This document shows, piece by piece, positions 17,165-25,945 of a DNA stretch of 64,000 bases (the first letter of the stretch is position 1; the number at the start of each line of letters is the position of its first letter). The translations under genes were made by a program, and so were the position numbers. The notes beneath the pieces are model-generated. The model worked only from the letters and a program-made list of their open reading frames with translations, was not told where the DNA came from and made no database searches. This DNA is from CAZUAQ01 sp964618455. Lineage in GTDB: Bacteria; Planctomycetota; Phycisphaerae; UBA1845; PWPN01. Location: positions 47,812 through 111,811 of the forward strand of contig CAZUAQ010000017.1 in assembly GCA_964618455.1 (NCBI GenBank). The letters run 5' to 3'.

Positions 17165-19426
17165 ATGCAAACGCCGAGCCCATTCAGACACACGGTCATG
17201 CGAATCGCCCCGATCCTGCTCATGCTCGTGGCAATCCCGCTCTCTGCTCACCCGTTGGGCAACGACAGCATCACGCACTTCAGCGTGCTCTACGTGCTCC
17301 CCGACCGGCTCGAGGTGGACTTCCTGCTCGACATCGCCGAGACCCAATCGGTCGTCATCCGCCGCGACGAGATCGATGCCGACGGCGACCTGACCGACAC
17401 CCGCGAAGAGCAGGAGGCCTGGTGCGAACGCAAGGCCGTCGAGTTCGAACCGTACCTCAAGGCCACGCTCAACGGCCAACCGCTTCAATTGAAGTCTGTG
17501 GAGGAAGCGGTCGATCCCCGCACCGGCAAACGCACGCCGAACAGTCGCGTGATCTTGAAGATCCCCGGCAATCTCGGCCTGCCCACCTACCGCCTCATGA
17601 TTCGCTATGTGGCCGAGTACCCCGCGCCGCTCGAGCCCGGCCGCCACGAGATCACCTACAAGGACGAAACCTATCCCGACATGATGGGTCTGGCCCGCAT
17701 CATTCTCGAACGCACGACCGCGCTCACGCGGCTGCCTGACGAGTTTCAAGCCGCGTTGGCGGACGGCGCACTCCCCGAGGAACTCCGCGACTTCGCGGAC
17801 GCCAAGGGCTTCCCGATCGACGCGGATGCCCACCTCTTCGAATTGACCCCTCAGGAAAGCTACGAAGTGCTTTCCGATGCCCACCAGTACGCCATCCTCA
17901 ACCAAGCGAACACGCTCCGGCTCTACCGCCTGCCGCGGATTTCGTTCATTCCACCACGACCGGATTTCTGGGATGAAGGCATCGATCCCTTCCTCTTCGA
18001 ACAGTATGACCCGTCGAATCTCCCCCAGGAGCGCGATGCCACCATACGATTCAAGGTCGTCGGCCCTGCGAATGCGATCCATCCGTCAAAGGATGTCCCG
18101 ACCAGTGCGGAGAAACCGGTTGAAGTAGCCGGTTCCGACAACTCGGAATCCACTTCACCGCCGAAACAAGACCTCGCAAGCGAAGGCGAGACGGCATCGT
18201 CCAATTTGCCATTGCCGGATCAAACGGCTCAGTCCTCGTCATCCACCGGTGAACAACACGACGAGCTTGTTCCCACGACGCCTGAAGAACCACGCGACAC
18301 GCCGGACGGCGGGACATACGCACGGGCGGACGATCTCGCGGAGATGCCGGCCTACCTCGACTCCTTCACCAGCCCTGCCAACGATCCGTCCAAGACCCAG
18401 GAGTCCTACCGACAGGCCGGTTCGATCATTGCCATGCTGCGTGGCGAAGGCGAGTATTCCGGGCGAAGTTTCCTCGTCGTCATGGCGCTTCTGACCGTGC
18501 TCGCGTTCGCCTGGGGCGCGGGACACGCTCTCATGCCCGGCCATGCCAAGACGGTCGTGGCGGCGTACCTCATCAGCCAGAAGGGAACCTACTGGCACGC
18601 CATTCTGCTGGCTATCGTGGTCACCATCACGCATACTGCCCTGGTCGTCATCGTCGGCCTGGTCATCTGGGCGACCAATCCCGAGCTGGGCGCCACGCTC
18701 CAGAACTGGTTGGGCATCACCGCCGGACTGATGGTAGCGGGTATGGGCGTCTATCTGAGCTATCGCGCGTTCACCGGCCGACTCGCCCATCATCATCACG
18801 ACCACGACCATCACCACCATGACGACGATCGCCCCTGGTGGAAGAAACTGTTCACCCACTCCCACCCTCACGTGCCCGGGCATGCGCATGCCCACAGCCA
18901 TGACCATGATCACGGTCATCATCACAGCCACGATCACCACCATGACCATGATCACGCACATGCCCACGACCATCATCACGGCCACTCCCATGCGCACGAC
19001 CACCCGACCCACACGCATGTCCACGAACCCGCCGAGGCGGCCGCCCTCAACACGCGGACGATCCTGGTGCTCGGCATCAGTGGCGGCATCGTCCCCTGCC
19101 CCACCGCCACCATCATTGTCCTGCTCGGGATCGGCGCCGGCGTCGTTCCGGGCGCGCTCTACGCCGTCGGCGTGTTCAGTCTCGGACTCGCATTGACGCT
19201 GATGACTGTCGGCTTCCTGGCCCTGTCCAGCCGATCGATCGCCGCGCGCATCCTTCACGATGCGCAACATGAGGGCGAACCGAACCGCAAAGGCCAGTGG
19301 CTGATGTTCCAGGCCATCCCGACGCTGAGCGGAATTGCCGTCGCGATTCTCGGTCTCGCCATCGCCGCCAACTATGTACATGTCATGAACACGGGAACAC
19401 GGCTCATCCCCTGGCTTAATTCATGA
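17165..19426 (+). CDS. NicO-family nickel/cobalt transporter with extracytoplasmic N-terminal domain
   Basis: 753 residues; ATG 17201, just before the signal peptide RIAPILLMLVAIPLSA, is an equally good start. The mature protein starts HPLGN and continues VDFLLDIAETQS, a domain known from NicO-type transporters of other phyla. A Pro/Ser-rich linker precedes the membrane part. The first helix carries WGAGHALMPGHAKTVVAAYL, the metal-site motif of the family. A very His-rich loop (18787-19025) separates it from the second block with SGGIVPCPTATIIVLLGIG. Likely role: moving Ni or Co across the inner membrane. Direction (import or efflux) is unclear, though RcnA-type exporters also have His-rich loops. 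Confidence 0.85.
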   Translation: MQTPSPFRHTVMRIAPILLMLVAIPLSAHPLGNDSITHFSVLYVLPDRLEVDFLLDIAETQSVVIRRDEIDADGDLTDTREEQEAWCERKAVEFEPYLKATLNGQPLQLKSVEEAVDPRTGKRTPNSRVILKIPGNLGLPTYRLMIRYVAEYPAPLEPGRHEITYKDETYPDMMGLARIILERTTALTRLPDEFQAALADGALPEELRDFADAKGFPIDADAHLFELTPQESYEVLSDAHQYAILNQANTLRLYRLPRISFIPPRPDFWDEGIDPFLFEQYDPSNLPQERDATIRFKVVGPANAIHPSKDVPTSAEKPVEVAGSDNSESTSPPKQDLASEGETASSNLPLPDQTAQSSSSTGEQHDELVPTTPEEPRDTPDGGTYARADDLAEMPAYLDSFTSPANDPSKTQESYRQAGSIIAMLRGEGEYSGRSFLVVMALLTVLAFAWGAGHALMPGHAKTVVAAYLISQKGTYWHAILLAIVVTITHTALVVIVGLVIWATNPELGATLQNWLGITAGLMVAGMGVYLSYRAFTGRLAHHHHDHDHHHHDDDRPWWKKLFTHSHPHVPGHAHAHSHDHDHGHHHSHDHHHDHDHAHAHDHHHGHSHAHDHPTHTHVHEPAEAAALNTRTILVLGISGGIVPCPTATIIVLLGIGAGVVPGALYAVGVFSLGLALTLMTVGFLALSSRSIAARILHDAQHEGEPNRKGQWLMFQAIPTLSGIAVAILGLAIAANYVHVMNTGTRLIPWLNS

Positions 19427-19899
19427 AAACCTGAGGCGATCACGCATATCTCATTTACTGAAAATAGCTTACGATGCGAGCTGCTGGAAAGTCACAACTC
19501 CGCGTGAAGACCACTGCCTGAATTCGTTCATTCTGTCTTCAGAATGCAAGGTTTTGTTCGTTATCGGGCGCGCGAAAAGGTACCGCCGCACATTGCGAAA
19601 TTGTCGTAAGTCCCGCTCTTCGTTGACTTTTTGAGGATTCGCGTCGATAATCTGTATAGGGATTGGGGCGAGTGTCCAAGCTTCGGTGCACTGACCCGAT
19701 CCCTCGTACGGACCGACTGACTTCCGGAGCCGACCCACCCTGCGGTTCCGGGTTAGAATTCACTGTAAGTGGACTCGATCGGGAGTCAGATCGTGACGTG
19801 CTTTACGGCGTGCCTCAACCACGAGGCACATGGAGAGGGTGCCGACCACCGAGCTGACGCGGCTCGATCCGGCAAAGGTCAAGCGAGAGGGACGCACCG
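19427..19899. other. Intergenic region and long leader of the sigma factor gene
   Basis: No convincing gene. It holds the promoter at 19623-19651 and, in the roughly 240-base leader, a 6-bp hairpin TGCCTC/GAGGCA (19811-19816, 19823-19828). The leader length leaves room for post-transcriptional control, but I recognise no riboswitch. Confidence 0.6.
19623..19651 (+). promoter_or_regulatory. Sigma-70-type promoter of the HTH-sigma gene
   Basis: TTGACT (19623-19628), an ideal 17-base spacer and GATAAT (19646-19651), each 5 of 6 to consensus. Confidence 0.7.
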
Positions 19900-21594
19900 A
19901 TGTCCCGGGAGTCACGCGTGGCCCAATACCATTCCAGCATGATGGCTGAGTTGACGCATCAGCTCAAGATGACGTCGCTCCGACTCCGCCTCCGCCAGTT
20001 CGATGCCATCGAGCATCTGGTCGATATCATCCAATCGGACAAGAGCTACCCTTACGAATTCGTCTGCGATCGGATCACCGGTTACCGCCCGAAGGATTAC
20101 CTCGGCAAGGTCTTTCTCGGCAAGGTGTTGATTGAAGACCTCGTGCAGATGCTCGAGGACCTCACTTCGGAGACGACGCTGCCGGTCGGCGCGATGCGCT
20201 GCGCCTGCTGGTCGACGGAAGAACTCGCCAAGCGGCTCAACGTCTCGACGAAGACGATCTGTCGATGGCGCAAGCGGGGGCTCCCCGGGCGTAAATTACG
20301 CTACCCTGACGGGACGGTGCGGATGGCGTTCCTGGAACGCAGCATCCGACGTTTCGTCACGCAGCACAAAAGCCTCGTGAAGCGTGGCGCCGCGTTCAAG
20401 CAGCTCAGCTCCGCCGAAAAGAAACGCATCATCAAGCTCGCGCGCGAGCAACTCGCTGAGCGCCGCATGCGGCTGCACGAGCTCTCGCAGGTCATCGCCG
20501 CCGAGGTGGGTCGCGCGGTCGAGACGGTCCGCTACACGTTGCGGCGTTACGATGAGTCGCATCCGGAGGAAGCGCTCTTCGCCCGAAGCGATCAGCCGGT
20601 CATCCCCGAGGATCACCAGGTCATCTTCGACGCCTACAAGCGTGGACGCACGGTCAAGCAGATCGCCGCCGCACACAAACGTTCGGCGGACACGGTGGGC
20701 TCCATCCTCCGGGAGGTTCGCGCCCGCCTTCTCAAGGCGGCGGACATCCAGTACGTCCACAATGCCGAATTCGATTTGCCCTCGGCGGATGAAAACCTGA
20801 TGGACGATGACATCGGCGAGGCCTCGACGCCCCGTCGCGTCAAGCCGCCGAAGGATCTGCCGCCCTACCTGCAGGAACTCTACCGGCAGCCTCTGCTGTC
20901 CCGGGAACAGGAGCAGCGGATCTTCCGCCGGTACAACTATCTGAAATTCAAGGCGGATCAGCAGCGCCAGAACCTCGACGAACTCAACTCCACAGACGAA
21001 GAACTCGACGCCGTCGATGGGCTGCTGCAGGAGGCCGAGGACGTCAAGAACCGGATACTCAAGGCTAATCTGCGGCTCGTGGTCAGTATTGCGCGTCGCC
21101 ACGTGGGGCGATCGCCGCACTTCTTCGAGATCGTCAGCGACGGTAACCTGTCGCTGATGCGGGCGATCGAGAAGTTCGACTATGCCCGAGGGTTCAAGTT
21201 CAGCACGTACGCCTCATGGGCCATCATGCGGAACTATGCCCGGACCATTCCTGAAGAGATGTATCACGGCACGCGGTTGGTGACGGGCTCCGAGGAGGTG
21301 CTGAACGGCGCCCCGGCTCAGGAAGACAGCGAACGCGAGTCCGTCATGGAAGCGGCGAAGCATCTCGTCAAGAAGGGACTCGAATTGCTGACTCCGAGAG
21401 AGCGTGACGTGGTCGTCTGGCATTACGGGCTGAACGACACCGATTCATCCGAAACGCTCGAGCAGATCGGCAAGCGTATGGGTGTGACCAAGGAACGCGT
21501 CCGCCAGATCGAACGCAAGGCCATGGAGAAACTCCGCCGCGAGTTGAGTGAGAATCACTCGGACATTCTCTCCGAAGCCGTCAGTACGGCGTGA
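19900..21594 (+). CDS. RNA polymerase sigma-70 family factor with N-terminal helix-turn-helix domains
   Basis: 564 residues. The C-terminal half is sigma: region 1.2-like (LPPYLQELYRQPLLSREQEQ), region 2 (about 383-450; RILKANLRLVVSIARRH, FKFSTYASWAIMRNYAR) and region 4 (about 496-555; LLTPRERDVV...GVTKERVRQIERKAMEKL). Between 2 and 4 only about 45 residues lie, too few for a normal region 3. The N-terminal half is unusual: a MerR/excisionase-like HTH (104-150; WSTEELAKRLNVSTKTICRW), a second HTH-like stretch (about 190-216) and a third (about 250-278; TVKQIAAAHKRSADTVGSIL). It may be an alternative sigma that also reads extra DNA sites. It has its own promoter. Confidence 0.9.
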   Translation: MSRESRVAQYHSSMMAELTHQLKMTSLRLRLRQFDAIEHLVDIIQSDKSYPYEFVCDRITGYRPKDYLGKVFLGKVLIEDLVQMLEDLTSETTLPVGAMRCACWSTEELAKRLNVSTKTICRWRKRGLPGRKLRYPDGTVRMAFLERSIRRFVTQHKSLVKRGAAFKQLSSAEKKRIIKLAREQLAERRMRLHELSQVIAAEVGRAVETVRYTLRRYDESHPEEALFARSDQPVIPEDHQVIFDAYKRGRTVKQIAAAHKRSADTVGSILREVRARLLKAADIQYVHNAEFDLPSADENLMDDDIGEASTPRRVKPPKDLPPYLQELYRQPLLSREQEQRIFRRYNYLKFKADQQRQNLDELNSTDEELDAVDGLLQEAEDVKNRILKANLRLVVSIARRHVGRSPHFFEIVSDGNLSLMRAIEKFDYARGFKFSTYASWAIMRNYARTIPEEMYHGTRLVTGSEEVLNGAPAQEDSERESVMEAAKHLVKKGLELLTPRERDVVVWHYGLNDTDSSETLEQIGKRMGVTKERVRQIERKAMEKLRRELSENHSDILSEAVSTA

Positions 21595-21819
21595 GCCGTT
21601 CGTTCGATACAGACGCGCACGTTTCCTGATCGTGAATTCTTAGGCGAATGGTTCCGTTCGTTCTTTTCTCAATCTTAACATGACCGCGATCCCCTGAAGA
21701 GGACCCGTTCACGCGTCTGGAGATCTTCAATTCTCCAGTGAGGATGGGGAGAGGGAGGCTTGACCCCCGACAGGTAGAGGACATAATGCCGACTTCGTCT
21801 CCCTGTTAAAGTGAGTGCC

Positions 21820-23097
21820 ATGAAAGCCAGTTGTCCCGAATGCAAGAAGAGCTTCAAAGCCCCGGATGAATGGGCCGGCAAACGTGTCCGCTGCCCCGCC
21901 TGCAAGAAGCCGATCACCCTGCCCGAGAGCGATGCGGACAGCTCCAGCCTGGACTTCTCCACGCTGAGCAGCCTCGAATCCGGCGGTGAGGCGGTCGAGT
22001 TTGAACGCAAGTCCATGACGCTGAAGGAGGCCCAGGCCGCGGCCGCCGTCGCGGAAAAATCGAGCTCCACCGGCCAGCCGGTCAAGAAGGATCCCTACCT
22101 GCGTACCTGTCCGCGATGTGGGCAGAAAGTGCGCGCGGCGGACATCTACACCGATGTCATCTGCAATCACTGCGGGGCCGGCATTCCCGGACAGGACGTC
22201 GAGGTCGGCGAGAAGGCCAAGTTCACCGACGGCATGGCGGGACGACTGCAGACCAAGGTCAGCTTCTACTCCGGGTTCACCGGCGCGGTGCTCTACCCCC
22301 TGCCGGGCATCACTCACATTCTCACCGCCATCGGTATCGGCCTGGGCGTGATCGTCGTTCCCCTGGGCGGCATCCTCGCCTTCCTGGGCGCATCGCAGCT
22401 GAACGAACAGGCGGAACGCGTGGACTTCGGCTGGGTCGGCCCGGTCATGGGAATCGCCTTCACCGTCGAGGGCATCTACTTCAGTGCCGTCGCGTACTAC
22501 CTCCTGATCGACACCATCCGCGCCACAACCTCGGGAAATGAGTCACCGCCCAGCCTGACCTGGAACGTCATCAATCTCGGCTCGGCACTGGGGGGATACG
22601 TCATCCTCCTTGTGGCGTACGCGCTGCTCGTCTGCCTGTTGACCTTGTTCTCAGGCGGCAGCTTCATCCCCACCGGGAGCGAAGATGTAGAGCTCCTGCT
22701 TCAGCCGTTGAATCTGATTCTGTTGGCGGTGCTGACTTTCGGCGTCCCCATGAACATCATCGGGCTGTCCAGCAATACCGCCATGGACGGTCTGCACCCG
22801 GTCAAGGTCGCCAAGTCCATCTTCCAGACCCTCGGCCACTACACCTTCCTCTACTTGATCTTCGTCATGGCAATGGGCTTCATCATCGGGCTCATGATCG
22901 CCCTGATGAGTTGGGCCGGCCCCGCCCTCATCGACGCCATCCAGAAGGGCATCAAGGAAGGCATCGGAAAGCTCCTGATCGGCCTGGGCGCCTGGGCAGT
23001 GGTCATCGGGTTCATGTTCTATGCCGCCTACGCCATGGGGCGGATCCTCGGCCTCTTCGCGCGGACCTACCGCGAGGATCTGGAACTCGAGGTCTGA
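21820..23097 (+). CDS. Zinc-ribbon polytopic membrane protein
   Basis: 425 residues from ATG 21820 (a GTG at 21811 is in frame). The N-terminus is an MJ0042-type zinc ribbon (CPECKKSF...RCPACKKPI). After a linker comes a second Cys4 ribbon (CPRCGQKV...CNHCGAG). From about residue 150 there are some six or seven membrane helices (GVIVVPLGGILAFLGA, YVILLVAYALLVCLLTLF, WAVVIGFMFYAAYAMG). The middle Gly-rich helices resemble Yip1/DUF-type integral proteins. Soluble ribbons ahead of a membrane domain are common in planctomycetes. Function unknown. Confidence 0.85.
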   Translation: MKASCPECKKSFKAPDEWAGKRVRCPACKKPITLPESDADSSSLDFSTLSSLESGGEAVEFERKSMTLKEAQAAAAVAEKSSSTGQPVKKDPYLRTCPRCGQKVRAADIYTDVICNHCGAGIPGQDVEVGEKAKFTDGMAGRLQTKVSFYSGFTGAVLYPLPGITHILTAIGIGLGVIVVPLGGILAFLGASQLNEQAERVDFGWVGPVMGIAFTVEGIYFSAVAYYLLIDTIRATTSGNESPPSLTWNVINLGSALGGYVILLVAYALLVCLLTLFSGGSFIPTGSEDVELLLQPLNLILLAVLTFGVPMNIIGLSSNTAMDGLHPVKVAKSIFQTLGHYTFLYLIFVMAMGFIIGLMIALMSWAGPALIDAIQKGIKEGIGKLLIGLGAWAVVIGFMFYAAYAMGRILGLFARTYREDLELEV

Positions 23098-23243
23098 GGC
23101 TCCCGCGCCGCTTTCACGCGACGAAGGCGTTTGATTGGCACTCACTCCGTGCGCACCCCGTGCATCCGAATCCCGCGAAACCGCTATAATCACACATCCC
23201 GTCATTGATGACTCACGAATCCCTCGGATCGGAGCGCGACTTC

Positions 23244-25700
23244 ATGCGTCACACGACCTCCCTCTTGGTACTGGGTGCCCTTGGCATGCTCACTCCGCGA
23301 TCGGCCATCGGCCAGAACAATGTGAGCGACGAGCGCGATGCCACGCTGACGGCACTGCGCATCGACCAGGCACCGACCCTCGACGGAAAGATCGAAGAGC
23401 CGTTCTGGATGGGCGCCTCGACCACGCCCCCTTTTCGACACCACCGCAGCGGCACACTCGGGGAACTCTCAACCACCGGTCGCATCGTTTACGACGACAC
23501 CGCGGTTTACGTTTTCATGCGTTGCGAAGAGCCGCAGATGCCGCCGGTCGTCCGCTCGAACCCCAAGTCGGACACGGAGATCAATGCCGACGACGCCGTG
23601 GAAATCTTCTTCGATCCCGGCGGTACCGGGTCGCGCTACTTTCAAGCGATCCTCAACACTGCCGGCCATCACGTCGTCGGTCACAACGGCATCTATCACA
23701 TCGACGGGACGATCGAATCCGAAGTCCTGACCAGAGATCAATACTGGCAGATCGAGGTGCGAATTCCCTGGTCGACCGTCGGCCACACCCCGCGACCCGG
23801 CGACATCTGGGGCATGAATGTCTACCGCACGAGGCACGCCCGCCCCGGGGACGATCGCAAGATGAACCTGGCGTGGCAGCCGACCGGCAAAGGATATCGC
23901 GAACCTCAGCATTTCGGCACCGCCGTTTTCGGAACGCGTGACCCCCTCCTGCAACCCACCACCGCCAAGCAGCGGAACGCCATCCGCGAGGCGATTCTCG
24001 CCCAGGCCGACCGGGAAGCGAACGGACAGGCGGACTGGTCCCCGGAGGATTTCAACGCCCAGGATGCCCATACGCGCTCGATACGGCTGATGACGCTCCG
24101 CGAGCGAATCGCGGTCTTGGATGAGCCTCTGCTGGTCGCTGACGGGGATGCCGTCACGGACGAACCGATCTTCCCCTGGACGGTGCCGACACCGGAACAA
24201 CTCGATCCCGTGATCGATGTGGCGGCCTGTCCGGGGGAATTCGAGCCGGCAAGCATCACGCTCTTCGCGACGCGTGATCTTCGCAAGATCACCGCACGCA
24301 TGAGTGCATTGAACTCGCAGGATGGCCACCGTCTCCCCGCATCGGTCGTCGACATTCGGCAGGTGCTCTGCTGGTACCAGTCCGGCTGGGCGCACGTGAC
24401 ACGCACCGGGCGGACGCTCGTGCCCGAACTGCTGGTGCATGATGCGGCATTGATCGACGTGGACTACCTCCTGCGCGAAAACATCCTCAACTTTCACCGA
24501 CTGCCCCAGGATACCGACGTCCTGATGCCGTTCGACCTGAAAGCGTTCACGGGACGCCAGTTGTGGCTGACCTTCAAGCCCCCCGCGGATACCGAGCCCG
24601 GCCTCTATGGCGGTTGGCTGGACATCCTGGAAGACGGCGTGGAGCTCACCTCCGTTCCCGTGCGTTTACGCGTCTATCCCTTCGAGCTTTCCCCCTCGCG
24701 CTTGAAGTACTCCCTCTACTACCGGCTCCGGCCGAGCAGGACGGACAACCCCTGGGCCACCATGGAGCGGATGGAACAGGAAATTCGTAACCAGATCGAA
24801 CACGGGATCAACATGCCCTCGACGTACATCGGCACGGAATCCCTGGACGAGAACGGCCCGCGCATGCAGGCACTGGAAGAACTCACGCGCATCTACCGCG
24901 ATCTCGGACTGATCGATCACCCGCTGATCCTGGTGACGATGGCCATCGGCACGCAGTCGACCTCTGAACAACTCGAGAACGTCCGCGCGATGGCCCGTTC
25001 CATGGTCGCCTGGGCGGAGACCCGCGGCTACAGCGAGGTTTACTTCCAGGCCAAGGACGAGGCCTCACCGGAGGTGATGAAACAGGAGCGTCCCGCCATG
25101 CAGGCGGTACATGACGCCGGCGCCAAGGTCTTCGTGGCCTGCACGCATAAGTACTTCGACGCGGTCGGCGACATCCTGGACATGCCCGTGGTCTCCGGAG
25201 GCCTGCGCCCGGAACTGGCGCCCAAGGTCCACGCCGCCGGGCACCGCATCTTCAGCTACGGCAACCCCCAGGCGGGCGTGGAGCTCCCGCTGACCTATCG
25301 ACGCAACTACGGGCTGAAGCTCTGGGCCGCGGGATACGATGGCGCGTTCAATTACGAGTATCAGTATCACCACGTCGAGGGTGCCTACGACGACTTTCGC
25401 GAGGATCACTACCGCAATCACATCATGGCCTACCCCGCGCGTCTCCGTCCGATCGATACCCGGCAGTGGGAGGGCTGGCGCGAGGGGGTGGACGACGTGC
25501 GTTACCTCAGCACGCTCCTGGATCACCTGGACCGGCTGGAGGCCTCGCGACGCGATCAATCCCTGTTGATAAGACAACGCCAGTGGTTGAATTCGATCAC
25601 CGGCGATGAACCCCTTGATACGCTGCGAAGCAAGATGGTCGGGCACATTCTGGAGGTGAGAAAGGCCCTGGAGGGGAATGCGGATGTCGACGTCAAATAA
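23244..25700 (+). CDS. Secreted CBM9-like / DUF4091-type glycan protein
   Basis: 818 residues from ATG 23244, which begins a clean signal peptide (LLVLGALGMLTPRSAIGQ). Residues about 25-230 resemble the family 9-type beta-sandwich (PTLDGKIEEPFW, DDTAVYVFMRCEEP, DDAVEIFFDPGG). The middle is beta-rich, then a TIM-barrel-like region (about 480-720; YYRLRPSR, FQAKDEASPEVM, GNPQAGVELP) and a DUF4091-like end (QWEGWREGVDDVRYLSTLLD). Such proteins are thought to act on polysaccharides. A TATAAT lies at 23185-23190, upstream. Substrate unknown. Confidence 0.8.
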   Translation: MRHTTSLLVLGALGMLTPRSAIGQNNVSDERDATLTALRIDQAPTLDGKIEEPFWMGASTTPPFRHHRSGTLGELSTTGRIVYDDTAVYVFMRCEEPQMPPVVRSNPKSDTEINADDAVEIFFDPGGTGSRYFQAILNTAGHHVVGHNGIYHIDGTIESEVLTRDQYWQIEVRIPWSTVGHTPRPGDIWGMNVYRTRHARPGDDRKMNLAWQPTGKGYREPQHFGTAVFGTRDPLLQPTTAKQRNAIREAILAQADREANGQADWSPEDFNAQDAHTRSIRLMTLRERIAVLDEPLLVADGDAVTDEPIFPWTVPTPEQLDPVIDVAACPGEFEPASITLFATRDLRKITARMSALNSQDGHRLPASVVDIRQVLCWYQSGWAHVTRTGRTLVPELLVHDAALIDVDYLLRENILNFHRLPQDTDVLMPFDLKAFTGRQLWLTFKPPADTEPGLYGGWLDILEDGVELTSVPVRLRVYPFELSPSRLKYSLYYRLRPSRTDNPWATMERMEQEIRNQIEHGINMPSTYIGTESLDENGPRMQALEELTRIYRDLGLIDHPLILVTMAIGTQSTSEQLENVRAMARSMVAWAETRGYSEVYFQAKDEASPEVMKQERPAMQAVHDAGAKVFVACTHKYFDAVGDILDMPVVSGGLRPELAPKVHAAGHRIFSYGNPQAGVELPLTYRRNYGLKLWAAGYDGAFNYEYQYHHVEGAYDDFREDHYRNHIMAYPARLRPIDTRQWEGWREGVDDVRYLSTLLDHLDRLEASRRDQSLLIRQRQWLNSITGDEPLDTLRSKMVGHILEVRKALEGNADVDVK

Positions 25701-25819
25701 AACATACGATGCGCCTCGGAAACGCAAGATTCTCCGCTTTCGTTCAACCTCCTGAGTCGAATCCCTCGATAATAGATTAATGTGCATTCGGTCCGCGTAG
25801 CACTCCCCCTTCCGGCCAT

Positions 25820-25848
25820 TTGGGAAATTGGAGATGTCCCGCTAGAAT
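25820..25848 (+). promoter_or_regulatory. Promoter of the lipoprotein esterase gene
   Basis: TTGGGA (25820-25825), a 17-base spacer and TAGAAT (25843-25848). This gives a leader of about 90 bases. Confidence 0.5.
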
Positions 25849-25945
25849 AGCGTGCGGGGGAACAGTCTTCGGCCGGCGCGGGCCGAGTAGACACGCTGGG
25901 AATCTCGGCGATCCGTACACGCTTCACAAACGGAGCCCATGCATC

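Noticed and set aside
18239..19381. Repeat-like stretch and long antisense frame in the NicO gene
   Set aside because: The periodicity comes from His/Asp codons of the real protein; it is not a CRISPR or satellite.
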